DNA of 64,000 nucleotides from Coprococcus eutactus (GTDB lineage Bacteria; Bacillota; Clostridia; Lachnospirales; Lachnospiraceae): contig NZ_CP102278.1 of assembly GCF_025149915.1 (NCBI RefSeq), forward strand, positions 1,596,001 to 1,660,000, read 5' to 3'. The notes under the pieces were generated by a model that was given only the letters and a program-made list of their open reading frames with translations, was not told the origin of the DNA and ran no database searches. Below are positions 27,208 through 37,200 of this stretch, in pieces. Position 1 is the stretch's first letter; each line of letters starts with the position of its first letter. Both the position numbers and the translations under genes were made by a program.

Positions 27208-27459
27208 TTAGTTAAAAAGCTTTGAATCAAGCAGTAATGCAAGTACGAAGAACAACACTGTAAGCACTGCTGTTATCTTCTTAAGTATCTCCTGCTTGGA
27301 ACTTCCCTTATTCTTGCCCCAGTAGGAATTGTCAAATCCACCGCCTGCTCCTGATATTGAGCTTGTAAGGCTGGCATCTTTTCCTTCCTGTGAAAGAACC
27401 ACGATCGCTAATACTATACATATTATAACATAAACTACAAGTAATATCGTCTTTAACAT
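27208..27459 (-). CDS. secG: Preprotein translocase subunit SecG
   Basis: An 83-aa membrane protein of the SecYEG channel with two hydrophobic segments (ILLVVYVIICIVLAIVVL and ITAVLTVLFFVLALLL) and the family turn SGAGGGFDNSYWGKNKG. The ATG at 27459 is chosen because GGAGG lies 7 nt upstream; the frame is open further but without a ribosome site. Confidence 0.93.
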   Translation of the reverse strand: MLKTILLVVYVIICIVLAIVVLSQEGKDASLTSSISGAGGGFDNSYWGKNKGSSKQEILKKITAVLTVLFFVLALLLDSKLFN

Positions 27460-27517
27460 CTTAACACCTCCGTTTCCGAAAAATGGTGCGTGCATATTCC
27501 GAACACCAACTCAAAAC

Positions 27518-27546
27518 ATAATATCATATCGTTTTGATTTATTCAA
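27518..27546 (-). promoter_or_regulatory. Promoter of secG
   Basis: Minus-strand TTGAAT (27541-27546), 17 nt, TATTAT (27518-27523), about 60 nt before the secG start. Confidence 0.6.
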
Positions 27547-27651
27547 TACGCTTTTTATTTTTCTTTACAAGATTTGATAAGAGCTGATAAAACTATCATG
27601 ATAATTCCTATCACAAGTCTTAATGTCAGCACACTTCACAGTACAGTATCG

Positions 27652-29133
27652 TTATATCATGAATCTGCTGTCTATATCAAAGCCATGGTTTAACGGGCCG
27701 CTTCCTCTTCCTAGATCAAGCATCGCAGCCAGGGCTCCTGAGATGTACGCTTTTGCTCTCTGCACAGAAGTTTCTATATCATATCCCTTTGCAAGGTTGG
27801 AGGCTATTGCACTTGAGAGTGTACACCCCGTTCCATGGGTATTCGGATTTTCTATTCTCTCACCTGAAAACCATGATACATTCTCTCCATCAAACAGCAT
27901 ATCATTCGCATCGTTTATGCTATGTCCGCCCTTCACAAGAACTGAGCAGCCATATTTTTCATATATTTTCCTTGCTGCACTTTCCATATCTTCCTTAGAC
28001 CGGATACTCATACCTGTGAGGGCCTCTGTCTCTGGAATATTTGGGGTGATCAGCTTTGCAAGTGGGAACAGCCTTCCTGTCAAAACGTCCACAGCATCAT
28101 CGCTTATGAGTTTAGCACCGCTTGTCGCAACCATCACAGGATCAAGCACCACATTCTCCGCCCTGTAAAATTCAAGCTTGTCTGCGATCACATTTATAAG
28201 TTCTGGCACAGACACCATACCTATCTTGACCGCCTGTGGTCTTATATCTGTAAATACTGCATCTATCTGATCTGCAAGTATGTCAGGTGTCACATTCATG
28301 ATGGATGTCACACCTGTGGTATTCTGCGCCGTCAAGGCAGTTACTGCGCTCATGCCAAACACTCCATTTGCCTGCATGGTCTTAAGATCTGCCTGTATTC
28401 CCGCACCTCCCGATGAATCACTGCCCGCGATGGTAAGAACCGGTGCAAGCTGGCTTCTGTCAGGCAGCAGCTCATCTATAAGCTCGGCAAATCCCAAATA
28501 GTAATAATTGCAGTGAACCTTAAGTTCTGCTTGCATGTCACGGCTTGACTCGTCATAGAGTCCTACAACTGTAAATCCCGCATTCTGAGCTGTCTCGGCC
28601 GCATGATAGGCATCCTCGAACACAAATGACTCGCCGACTTTCGTCCCCATAAATTCGGCCGCAAGCTCATATATCTTTGGAGAGGCAGCCTTTCCAACGC
28701 CAACTTCCGAACACGTAAATATCTTGTCTACATATTCCATAAGTCCATTTCTTGAAAGAGCAGCCTCCACATGGCATCTGTCGGTCGAAGTTGCAACGGT
28801 TACAGGTATATTGTGACTCTTCAACAGCCTGAGGAACTTAAGGACTCCATTCTTAGGCACAACCTTATTTGCATAGAAATCTCTCACAGTCTCATTTATG
28901 CCATCTATGATCTCATCCGCCGTGAGTTTTAACCCATAATGATCACGTATATATTCAGCGCCCTTTTGCATAGTCATTGTAAACAAGACTTTTTCAAGAT
29001 CAGGCTCAGCCTCTATCCCCTGTCCTGCAAGGTACATCTCGCCCGCATGGTCCCACATCGGCATAGAGTCCAGCAGAACTCCATCCATGTCAAATATCGC
29101 ACCTTTTATATCGCTGATAACTATCTTTTTCAT
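27652..29133 (-). CDS. thiD: HAD phosphatase fused to hydroxymethylpyrimidine (phosphate) kinase ThiD
   Basis: A 493-aa fusion. Residues about 1-220 are a haloacid-dehalogenase phosphatase of beta-phosphoglucomutase type: [11 protein letters not shown] with the nucleophile Asp, TVATSTD, and FEDAYHAAE. Residues about 230-493 are Thi[32 protein letters not shown] and [20 protein letters not shown]. ThiD phosphorylates HMP twice to HMP-PP for thiamine synthesis. The HAD part may dephosphorylate a thiamine intermediate; that is inference from the fusion. It is last in the TPP-controlled thiM-thiE-thiD operon. ATG 29133 is preferred over GTG 29139 on ribosome-site spacing. Confidence 0.93.
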   Translation of the reverse strand: MKKIVISDIKGAIFDMDGVLLDSMPMWDHAGEMYLAGQGIEAEPDLEKVLFTMTMQKGAEYIRDHYGLKLTADEIIDGINETVRDFYANKVVPKNGVLKFLRLLKSHNIPVTVATSTDRCHVEAALSRNGLMEYVDKIFTCSEVGVGKAASPKIYELAAEFMGTKVGESFVFEDAYHAAETAQNAGFTVVGLYDESSRDMQAELKVHCNYYYLGFAELIDELLPDRSQLAPVLTIAGSDSSGGAGIQADLKTMQANGVFGMSAVTALTAQNTTGVTSIMNVTPDILADQIDAVFTDIRPQAVKIGMVSVPELINVIADKLEFYRAENVVLDPVMVATSGAKLISDDAVDVLTGRLFPLAKLITPNIPETEALTGMSIRSKEDMESAARKIYEKYGCSVLVKGGHSINDANDMLFDGENVSWFSGERIENPNTHGTGCTLSSAIASNLAKGYDIETSVQRAKAYISGALAAMLDLGRGSGPLNHGFDIDSRFMI

Positions 29134-29164
29134 GTGCACCTCTATCTATCTCTAATTTCAACAT

Positions 29165-29809
29165 CTACTGTTCAAGCATCTTCTCCACAGAAGCCTTGAG
29201 GTCTTCCGTAGCTTTCTTTATGTCGTTCTGTCCAAATATGGCGCTTATCACTGCCACGCCGCATATTCCAGAGCCAGCAAGTTCAGACACGTTATCCTTT
29301 GTTATTCCGCCTATGGCGATAACCGGTATGGAGACAGCCTCACATATCGCTTTCAGTGTCTCATGGCTCACATCATCCGCATCATCCTTTGAGCCTGTCG
29401 CAAATACTGCGCCAACTCCGAGATAGTCTGCACCGTGTTTTTCGGCTATTATCGCCTGTTCAACAGTCTGAGCGGACACGCCAAGTATCTTGTCCGGGCC
29501 AAGCACCTTTCTGACATCCATCGCCTCCATGTCGCTCTGGCCCACATGCACACCGTCAGCATCTATATCTTTCGCTATGCTCACCTCATCATTTATGACA
29601 AACGGAACTCCGTACTTCTTGCAGAGCTTCTGTATCTCCAGCGCCTCAGCAAGAAAATCTTCTCTGTCAAGCTTCTTTTCCCTGAGCTGAACAAATGTTG
29701 CCCCACCGTCGAGTGCTTTCTTTACCTGATCGTATAATGTCTCGTCTCCGAGCCAGTGTCTGTCTGTGACCGCGTAAAGCATAAGCTCTTTTTTACTGCA
29801 ATTTATCAT
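29165..29809 (-). CDS. thiE: Thiamine-phosphate synthase
   Basis: A 214-aa TIM-barrel enzyme that joins HMP-PP and thiazole phosphate to thiamine phosphate. Motifs visible are LYAVTDRHW, VQLREKKLD, FVINDEVSIAKDIDADGVHVGQSD and PVIAIGGIT. ATG 29809 is preferred to ATG 29818 because AAGGA lies 8 nt upstream and overlaps the earlier ATG. It lies 82 nt after thiM and 31 nt before the HAD-ThiD gene. Confidence 0.95.
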   Translation of the reverse strand: MINCSKKELMLYAVTDRHWLGDETLYDQVKKALDGGATFVQLREKKLDREDFLAEALEIQKLCKKYGVPFVINDEVSIAKDIDADGVHVGQSDMEAMDVRKVLGPDKILGVSAQTVEQAIIAEKHGADYLGVGAVFATGSKDDADDVSHETLKAICEAVSIPVIAIGGITKDNVSELAGSGICGVAVISAIFGQNDIKKATEDLKASVEKMLEQ

Positions 29810-29891
29810 GATATACATCCTTCTTCCATATTGTATATTCTATATATTATATTCAAATTTTAGCCCTGATAAATATATACTTCCTTATCAT

Positions 29892-30713
29892 TTATCTGAT
29901 TTCATATCTGGCGCCTTTTTCAAGAGTATCACCATCCATATTGTATACAGCATCAATTATCCTGTTTCTGTATGTAGAGTTGCCCTCAAATGTCTGGAGA
30001 TGAGAATAACCTATCTCGCCTGCAAGTCCCATAACCATGACAGCCGCGGCAGCAGCCTCAAGTTTGTTATCCGGATTTGCCGCAACGTATGCAGTCATCA
30101 TTCCGGAGAGCTGACAGCCTGTTCCCGTGATCTTTCCCATCTCAGGTCGGCCATTTCTTATGATATAACACTTCTCGCTGTCTGCGACAAGGTCTATCGC
30201 ACCTGTCACCGCTATGATTGATCCTGTCTCTGCAGATAATTTTTTGACAAATGTTACTGCTCCGTCAAGTGTATCCTCAGTAACCGCATCTGCCACATCC
30301 GCATCAACTCCCTTTGTGCTTCCTGAGCCGTATGCAAGAGTCTTTATCTCTGAGATATTTCCTCTTATGACATCAAATTTAACATCTCGCATAAGTCCGA
30401 CAGCTGTATCTGTTCTGAGCTTGCTTGCTCCCGCTCCAACAGGATCAAGAAGCACCACATGTCCAAGTTCATTTGCCCTCTTTCCGGCAAGATACATAGA
30501 TGGTATCGTATTCTTATTGAGTGTACCGATATTGATATTCAGTCCACCGCATATGCTTGTTATATCGGGTGCGTCATCCTCATCGTCCGACATGATCGGA
30601 CTGCCGCCACAGGCAAGGATAACATTTGCCACATCGTTTACAGTTACATAGTTTGTTATATTGTGCACCAACGGCACATTTTTTCTTACATTTTCAAGAC
30701 ATTCTTTTATCAT
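29892..30713 (-). CDS. thiM: Hydroxyethylthiazole kinase
   Basis: A 273-aa ribokinase-fold enzyme that phosphorylates the thiazole alcohol salvaged from thiamine breakdown. VHNITNYVTVNDVANVILACG near the N-terminus, the SPIMSDDEDD block, LLDPVGAGASKLR and the ATP-site GTGCQLSGMM are typical. It is the first gene behind the TPP riboswitch. No thiC, thiG or thiF is in the window, so the operon here supports salvage. Confidence 0.95.
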   Translation of the reverse strand: MIKECLENVRKNVPLVHNITNYVTVNDVANVILACGGSPIMSDDEDDAPDITSICGGLNINIGTLNKNTIPSMYLAGKRANELGHVVLLDPVGAGASKLRTDTAVGLMRDVKFDVIRGNISEIKTLAYGSGSTKGVDADVADAVTEDTLDGAVTFVKKLSAETGSIIAVTGAIDLVADSEKCYIIRNGRPEMGKITGTGCQLSGMMTAYVAANPDNKLEAAAAAVMVMGLAGEIGYSHLQTFEGNSTYRNRIIDAVYNMDGDTLEKGARYEIR

Positions 30714-30747
30714 GATCTTTTATCTCCTTTGTAAATATTATATTCCT

Positions 30748-30790
30748 AAAAAATTAAACAGCAGCTATGCCATAAGGCACAGCCGCTGTT
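30748..30790 (-). terminator. Expression-platform terminator of the TPP riboswitch
   Basis: A 15-bp stem with two wobble pairs (30757-30771 with 30776-30790) and a 4-nt loop, followed on the minus strand by TTAATTTTTT. It lies between aptamer and thiM, so TPP binding should favour termination. Confidence 0.8.
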
Positions 30791-30799
30791 CCTATGCTG

Positions 30800-30870
30800 T
30801 ATATATTCCTACGCTGGCATTATCCACATCAGGTTCTAGGTCAAGATGTCTACACCTACTCCTGAACAGG
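30800..30870 (-). promoter_or_regulatory. TPP riboswitch aptamer
   Basis: The minus strand carries the signature AACCTGATGTGGATAATG followed by CCAGCGTAGGAA, the conserved 3' half of the thiamine pyrophosphate (THI) element. The 5' half is less regular: CTTGACC stands where CTGAGA is usual. The 5' edge overlaps the end of mscL. It controls thiM-thiE-thiD. Confidence 0.9.
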
Positions 30871-31275
30871 TGGAACATCTGATGTACAATGCATACACTT
30901 TGTTGCTTTAATATCTATCTCTCCCATACAGTAAGGGCACTTTCTTGTGAGAGGCGCTGTTTCCTCTTTCTTCTTGCCAAGATCCATGATAGCATTGATT
31001 CCCTTCATGATGACAAATATAACAAATGCCATGATTATAAAGTTGATCACAGCTGAAATAAACGCTCCGTACTCGATATACTGTCCAGTGTGGAATATCT
31101 GAAAATGTCCACCGATCTCTGCTCCGCCTATGCTGTTGATTATTGGTGTGATGAAACAGTCTGTAAAAGCTGTAACCAATGACTGGAACGCTCCACCAAT
31201 GATAACACCGATAGCCAGACTCATCACATTACCCTTAAGGGCAAACTCCTTAAACTCTTCCAAAAACTTCTTCAT
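30856..31275 (-). CDS. mscL: Large-conductance mechanosensitive channel with C-terminal zinc ribbon
   Basis: A 139-aa channel that opens under hypo-osmotic shock. MKKFLEEFKEFALKGNVMSL and AIGVIIGGAFQSLVTAF are the N-terminal helix and first membrane helix; a second (AVINFIIMAFVIFVIMKGI) follows. The C-terminal tail has CPYC and CMHC, a four-cysteine zinc-ribbon-like extension absent from the E. coli protein. ATG 31275 is preferred over an upstream in-frame start because of GAGAGGA. Its last codons and stop lie inside the TPP riboswitch region. Confidence 0.95.
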   Translation of the reverse strand: MKKFLEEFKEFALKGNVMSLAIGVIIGGAFQSLVTAFTDCFITPIINSIGGAEIGGHFQIFHTGQYIEYGAFISAVINFIIMAFVIFVIMKGINAIMDLGKKKEETAPLTRKCPYCMGEIDIKATKCMHCTSDVPPVQE

Positions 31276-31360
31276 ATGTGTCCTCTCAACTGAATACAGC
31301 ACCGATCATAACAATCTTATATTATAATTCGGTGCCGTATCTTTTATTTATTGTTCTGAA

Positions 31361-32905
31361 CTACTTTCTTACAATAAGTGACTTGCCTGTCATCTCTTCA
31401 GGCTGAGGAAGTCCCATAACCTCAAGAAGTGTAGGTGCGATATCTGCAAGGCATCCGCCCTCGCGAAGCTCTACGTCCTCACCATAGTTGTAAAGGATAA
31501 ATGGTACAGGATTGGTTGTATGAGCTGTGTGTGGAGCACCTGTCTCGTAGTTGATCATCTGCTCTGCGTTACCGTGATCAGCACAGATGAAGAGAACTCC
31601 ATCAACCTTATCAATCGCCTCTACTGCAGCGCCAACGCACTTATCAACTGTCTCTACAGCCTGGATTGCTGCAGGGATAACTCCTGTATGACCAACCATG
31701 TCAGGGTTTGCAAAGTTGATGATGATCACATCATACTCTCCGCCAAGGATGGCAGCATTGAGCTTCTCGCTTACCTCTGGAGCACTCATCTCAGGCTGGA
31801 GATCATATGTTGCTACAGCAGGTGACTTTACAAGGATTCTGTCCTCATTCTTGTTAGGCTCCTCAACACCGCCGTTAAAGAAGAAGGTTACATGAGCATA
31901 CTTCTCTGTCTCAGCAAGTCTGAGCTGCTTAAGTCCCTTAGCTGCAAGATACTCGCCAAATGTGTTGTCGATCTCTTCTTTCTTGAATGCAACAAGCTTG
32001 TTAGGTATTGACTCGTCATAGTCCTTGAAGCATACATATGTGAGTGGCATACGACCATTTGCTCTCTCAAATCCATCGAAATCGTCACAGCAGAATGCTC
32101 TGGTAATCTCACGTGCTCTGTCTGGTCTGAAGTTGAAGAATATAACTGAATCATTTGGCTTAACAAGTGATACAGGCTTACCGTTCTCTGTGATGACTGT
32201 TGGAAGAACGAACTCATCATATACTTCCTTGTCATATGACTCCTGCATAGCTGCTACAGCATCCTCTGCCTGAACTCCCTCACCTGTCACAAGTGACTTG
32301 TATGCAAGCTCTACTCTGTCCCATCTGTTATCTCTGTCCATTGCGTAGTAACGACCTGACATAGATGCAACCTTACCTACACCGATCTCCTTCATCTTTG
32401 CGATGAGCTCCTCAAGGTAGCCCTTACCTGATGCGGGCGGTGTATCTCTTCCATCGAAGAATGGATGAACGTATACGTTCTCAAAATTCTGCTTCTTGCA
32501 AAGCTCAAGGATCGCATAGAGGTGTGTATTGTGGCTGTGAACACCACCGTCTGAGAGAAGTCCCCAGAGATGAAGATCAGAATTGTTCTTCTTGCAGTTC
32601 TCTATTGCAGCGAGCATCTCCTCGTTCTCAAAGAAATCTCCATCAGCGATTGCCTTTGTGATTCTTGTAAGCTCCTGATATATGATACGGCCTGCGCCGA
32701 TATTCATATGACCTACCTCTGAATTGCCCATCTGACCGTCTGGAAGTCCTACAGGAAGTCCTGAAGCTGCGCCCTGCACAAATGGTGCTGTAGCCATAAG
32801 CTTGTCCATAACAGGCGTCTTTGCAAGTGCTACTGCATTACCCTCTGTCTTGTCACTGAGACCATATCCATCGAGGACCATTAAAACTACTGGTTTCTTA
32901 CTCAT
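31361..32905 (-). CDS. gpmI: 2,3-bisphosphoglycerate-independent phosphoglycerate mutase
   Basis: A 514-aa metal-dependent enzyme that interconverts 3- and 2-phosphoglycerate in glycolysis. VLMVLDGYGLSD holds the first metal-site Asp, GQMGNSEVGHMNIG the phosphorylated Ser, and FICADHGNAEQM and PHTAHTTNPVPF the remaining metal ligands. The length fits the family. It has its own near-consensus promoter and lies apart from the gap-pgk-tpiA set. Confidence 0.97.
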   Translation of the reverse strand: MSKKPVVLMVLDGYGLSDKTEGNAVALAKTPVMDKLMATAPFVQGAASGLPVGLPDGQMGNSEVGHMNIGAGRIIYQELTRITKAIADGDFFENEEMLAAIENCKKNNSDLHLWGLLSDGGVHSHNTHLYAILELCKKQNFENVYVHPFFDGRDTPPASGKGYLEELIAKMKEIGVGKVASMSGRYYAMDRDNRWDRVELAYKSLVTGEGVQAEDAVAAMQESYDKEVYDEFVLPTVITENGKPVSLVKPNDSVIFFNFRPDRAREITRAFCCDDFDGFERANGRMPLTYVCFKDYDESIPNKLVAFKKEEIDNTFGEYLAAKGLKQLRLAETEKYAHVTFFFNGGVEEPNKNEDRILVKSPAVATYDLQPEMSAPEVSEKLNAAILGGEYDVIIINFANPDMVGHTGVIPAAIQAVETVDKCVGAAVEAIDKVDGVLFICADHGNAEQMINYETGAPHTAHTTNPVPFILYNYGEDVELREGGCLADIAPTLLEVMGLPQPEEMTGKSLIVRK

Positions 32906-32966
32906 AATTTTTCTCCTTTTTATTTATTCCGGCTAAATGCCTCTTAATCATAATTCATTCATTGAG

Positions 32967-32995
32967 ATTATACTTATATAATGTCAATTTTTCAA
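32967..32995 (-). promoter_or_regulatory. Promoter of gpmI
   Basis: Minus-strand TTGAAA (32990-32995), 17 nt, TATAAT (32967-32972): an almost perfect sigma-A promoter about 60 nt before gpmI. Confidence 0.7.
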
Positions 32996-33093
32996 GCTGT
33001 GATGACTCGCTTTATCATGTTTTTTGTTATATTAGATACATATACCTGTAAATATTATCACTTGTTTTTGCATTTTTGTATTTTCAGCGCATA

Positions 33094-33867
33094 CTACATG
33101 TCGATATCCAGCTCAACCGGACAATGATCAGATCCCATGATATCGGTGTGGATCTTGGCATCGATAAGTTTATCCTTCAGACTTTCCGATGTGAGGAAGT
33201 AGTCGATACGCCATCCGGCATTCTTCTCCCTTGCCTTAAATCTGTACGACCACCATGAATAGATATTTTCCTGATCCGGATAAAAATATCTGAATGTGTC
33301 GATGAAGCCATCATCTAGAAGCACCGTCATCTTCTCTCTTTCCTCATCAGTAAATCCCGCATTCTTCCTGTTTGTCTTTGGATTTTTCAGATCTATCTCA
33401 TTGTGAGCCACATTCATATCACCGCACACTATAACAGGCTTATTCTCCTCAAGCTTTTTCAGATATGCTCTGAAATCATCCTCCCACTTCATCCGGTAAT
33501 CAAGCCTTGCAAGCTCGTTCTGTGAATTTGGCGTATATACAGTCACCATGTAGAAGTTCTCATATTCAAGTGTTATGACACGACCCTCATGGTCGTGTTC
33601 ATCTATGCCTATACCTTTTGTTTCACTCAAAGATTTCTCTTTTGTGAAAATAGCCGTACCTGAATATCCCTTCTTATCCGCATAGTTCCAATACTGATAA
33701 TATCCTGGCATATCAAGTGTGAGCTGTCCCTCCTGCATCTTGGACTCCTGTATACAGAATATGTCTGCATCTATGCTGTTAAAAAAATCCATGAAGCCTT
33801 TACCGGCGCATGCCCTTATTCCATTTACGTTCCATGAGATAAGTTTTTTCATAAATTTATATACCAT
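33094..33867 (-). CDS. Exodeoxyribonuclease III / AP endonuclease
   Basis: A 257-aa DNA-repair nuclease of the Xth/ExoA type that cuts at abasic sites and has 3' exonuclease and phosphatase activity. [33 protein letters not shown] and GSDHCPVEL supply the catalytic Asn, Glu, Asp and His. The start at 33867 is kept because AAAGGA lies 5 nt upstream; the inner ATG at 33852 is too far from any ribosome site. Confidence 0.95.
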   Translation of the reverse strand: MVYKFMKKLISWNVNGIRACAGKGFMDFFNSIDADIFCIQESKMQEGQLTLDMPGYYQYWNYADKKGYSGTAIFTKEKSLSETKGIGIDEHDHEGRVITLEYENFYMVTVYTPNSQNELARLDYRMKWEDDFRAYLKKLEENKPVIVCGDMNVAHNEIDLKNPKTNRKNAGFTDEEREKMTVLLDDGFIDTFRYFYPDQENIYSWWSYRFKAREKNAGWRIDYFLTSESLKDKLIDAKIHTDIMGSDHCPVELDIDM

Positions 33868-33912
33868 TTTATCCTTTCATTATTATTTGGGAAAAATCAT
33901 GTTTTATTTTAA

Positions 33913-34070
33913 CATGTCGCCTACCGGCTCCATGCAGGCATTCGCATTATGACGTCTTGCGCAAGCGCATCCGTCGCAATGCTCATTATATCATATCGCC
34001 TGTCGGCTCAATGAGGGCATTCGCATTATGACGTCTTGCGCAAGCGCATCCGTCGCAATGCTCATTATAT
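33913..34070. repeat. Two tandem 79-bp palindromic units
   Basis: Units at 33913-33991 and 33992-34070 share their last 55 bases exactly and differ at a few places before that. Each contains nested inverted repeats: GCATT/AATGC, then GACG/CGTC, around the perfect palindrome CTTGCGCAAG. It lies in the 345-bp gap between the exonuclease and the GH16 gene. It has the look of a REP-like intergenic element. Confidence 0.8.
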
Positions 34071-34153
34071 CATATTTTATTTTCTCATACAAACACCCAT
34101 TCTGACTGTCAAATCATTTAAAAATTCACTAAAATCCTGCTATGGCCACAATG

Positions 34154-34182
34154 AAAAAGGCAGCGACGATTCGCCGCTGCCT
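34154..34182 (-). terminator. Terminator of the GH16 gene
   Basis: A stem of AGGCAGCG with CGCTGCCT (34158-34182) followed on the minus strand by TTTTT, about 30 nt past the stop. Confidence 0.8.
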
Positions 34183-34213
34183 AAGGGTATATATTATTTT
34201 TTAGGGGTCAAAT

Positions 34214-37200
34214 TTAGTTTTTTACAAATGATACATTTGATATAGAAACTGTATGTGCTCCAAGTGTGTATCCTTCAACATATCCCATTGAGAAGAATAA
34301 TCCGGCACCTGTATCAACAGTGATACCATCTGTGAAAACTTCTTCCTTAGGTGTAATTGTGAGTGTTACATCCTTAGCCTCACCAGCTGTAAGAACTACA
34401 TCTTCACCGCCATGCCATGCATATCCGGCTGAAGGAGTCATAACAGCAACCTTCACAACTCTATCAACATCAGAAACCAATGTACATTTAAGCGTATATG
34501 ACTCGCCCTGCTCAAGAGATAATCCCATCTGCTTAAGCTGGATGTTCCAGTCTGCCTCACCCACGTTTGCAACACTGTATGTGATCTTTCCATCTCCAGC
34601 CTCAAATGTGGCATCTCCAGGAGCAGTTACTGCATTTTCCCAACCAGCAAGGCTACCATCCTCACTCATCTCAAATTCTGAATTTGTGATAAGATTCTTG
34701 CCTACAGGCACATCTATCTCTGGAGCTGAAGTCTTTTCAAGGACAATATTGTCAATACAGATTCTATGCTGATCAGTAATTGCCGAACCATTTTCTCCGC
34801 CTGCACCAAGTGCAATATTGAAAATACTCTCTTCGTCTGTGTCACAGGCCATCTGGAATGTGTTTGAAACAGTCATATATTTCTGATCAGCCTGATCGTA
34901 TGCATCAAGCTTTACTGTCTCCTGAACATATGGTGTCCAGTCCTCTGCACCTGTACTATCCTTATGCGTGCTTCCATCTCTCTGTATTGCGTACTGAACA
35001 GTTCTCGACACAGAGCTCTTTATATCAAATGAAAGCTTGTACCACTGACCTTTCTCAAGCTTGATATTATTCTGCTTGAGCTGTATCTTCCAGTTCTGAT
35101 CACCAGAATTCTTTATTGTGAAATCAGCAGCATTGTTCTCCTTCTGGCTGTCCACAACAGCATCTGCATCCGCACTGCTGTCTATATACACATCATATCC
35201 AGCAAAATCTGCTGAAAAATCTCCATTGAGAAGAAGTGAATCCTGCATTATCTTCACATTGTCTAACAGAACTTCTCCGCTGTTACCAAAATCAATGCTG
35301 ATTGAACTGTCAGTCACTTCTTCTCCAGTCTCAAACTTGTAAACATAATTCTTAATTCCTTTATCCAGAGTTACAGCAAACTTTGAATCTCCTGTAGTGA
35401 TAATTATATTCTTTCCCTCAGTTGCACTCTCAGCGTCAAATTTAAGTACATACTTTGTATTTGGGGCATACGCAAGCTCATCCTGTGATAATATGAAGTT
35501 GCCATCTACACTTTCATCCAATGACTTGTATGAAAATCTTCTTCCGTCAGACAGACCTGTCACCTTATACTCAGCACCGCAATTGTTGCTGACTGTCCAA
35601 TATCCAAGTCTTCCTGTTCCTTCCTGAAATTCTCCATTGTAAACAAGGTTTCCATCAGCGAGGATCGTCTTCTTGTCAACTATCTCAGTCTGATTTGTCT
35701 TTATCAGCTTTACATTTGTAATATGTACACCAGCCACGCTTCCCTGATTGCCGAAGTTGAATTCTATTCTTCCCTTATCATCAGATGAATCAGTCATCGT
35801 ATACTCATACTCAAATGTCTGTTTCTCTGTTGTCATGTCAAATTTTGTATCCTTAAGATATCTTCCCCATGATCTGGTTGGCGCTGAGACATCAATTATG
35901 CCTGTTCTCGCCTCATCCGCCCACGCATCAAATGAAAGCTTGTATGTGGCACCTTTTTCTACAGGAATATCAGGCTGTACTAGCTGAATACTGTAATCAA
36001 CTGTACCAGCATCAGCTGTATTTATGTTGATTGTATTGTTCTCGATGACCGCTGTTCCTTCGCCGCCATTCTGCGCCATAAAAATCCAGTTTTCTGCATC
36101 TCCCAGATCCTCGGTCTCACTAAAATCACCATTTATTACATAATTGCCATTTTCATCCGGATCACGAATTATAACTTCACGCTCTGGCTTTGTCACATTT
36201 TCATCATAAGAATCCTTCTGGTATACCCTTACATAATCAACATACAGACTTTCACTGTTGATATAATCTGCATCTGCGTCAGGATTTCCAGGCCAGTTGC
36301 CACCAACTGCAAGATTAAGTATCACGTAGAATGGCTGATCAAATGGTGCAGGATATGTAACAGTTCCCTTTCCTGCTGTCGTTGAATACCAGTCATTTTC
36401 CTCATGCATCTTAACTCCATCTACATACCATGTAATTTTTCCAGGCTCCCAGTCGCATGTAAATACATGATAGCTGTCCGCAAATGACTTTCCATTTGAA
36501 AGTGTATATTTTCCCTGTGACTCTGAATGCGGATTGCCATAGTGAATCGTTCCATAGGTTGTATATGTATTGTCTCCAAGAACCTCCATCACATCTATCT
36601 CACCACATCTAGGCCACTGTCCATACAGACTCTCATTTGTAGGCATCATCCATGCTGCAGGAAGATAGCCCTTACCTGTAGGAACCTTTGCTCTGAACTG
36701 TACTCTGCCATACTTGAAATCCTGCTTATTCTGTGTGTTTACTCTTCCTGATGTATATGATATGGAACCATCCTCATTTACTTTTTTCTTCGAGCTTATA
36801 ATAAGTGTGCCATTCTTAACCTTTATATTATCTTCAGAATCAACATATGCCTGAAGCTCATTATTAACCCAGCCAGGCTCATGGAGTTCAACATTCCAAA
36901 TATCACGGTTGAGCTCTGTTCCGTCAAATTCATCATGCCATAAGAGTTTATACCCCTGCGACTCGTATTTATTTTCTACAGTCACCTTCTTCTTTACAGT
37001 CACTTTACATGTTGCTTTCTTTCCTGAACCGTCAGCAGCTTTTGCTGTGATTGTAGCTGTACCTGGTGCTATAGCCTTCACAACGCCTTTTGCTGAAACC
37101 GTTGCAATCTTTTTATTGCTCGATGTCCAACTTAACGTCTTTCTGGTTGCCGATGCAGGAGCGACAGTAGCTGTAAGAGTTTTACTGCTTCCCTCTGTGA

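Noticed and set aside
33913..34070. CRISPR array
   Set aside because: Two long units directly abutting, without spacers; a tandem palindromic repeat fits better.
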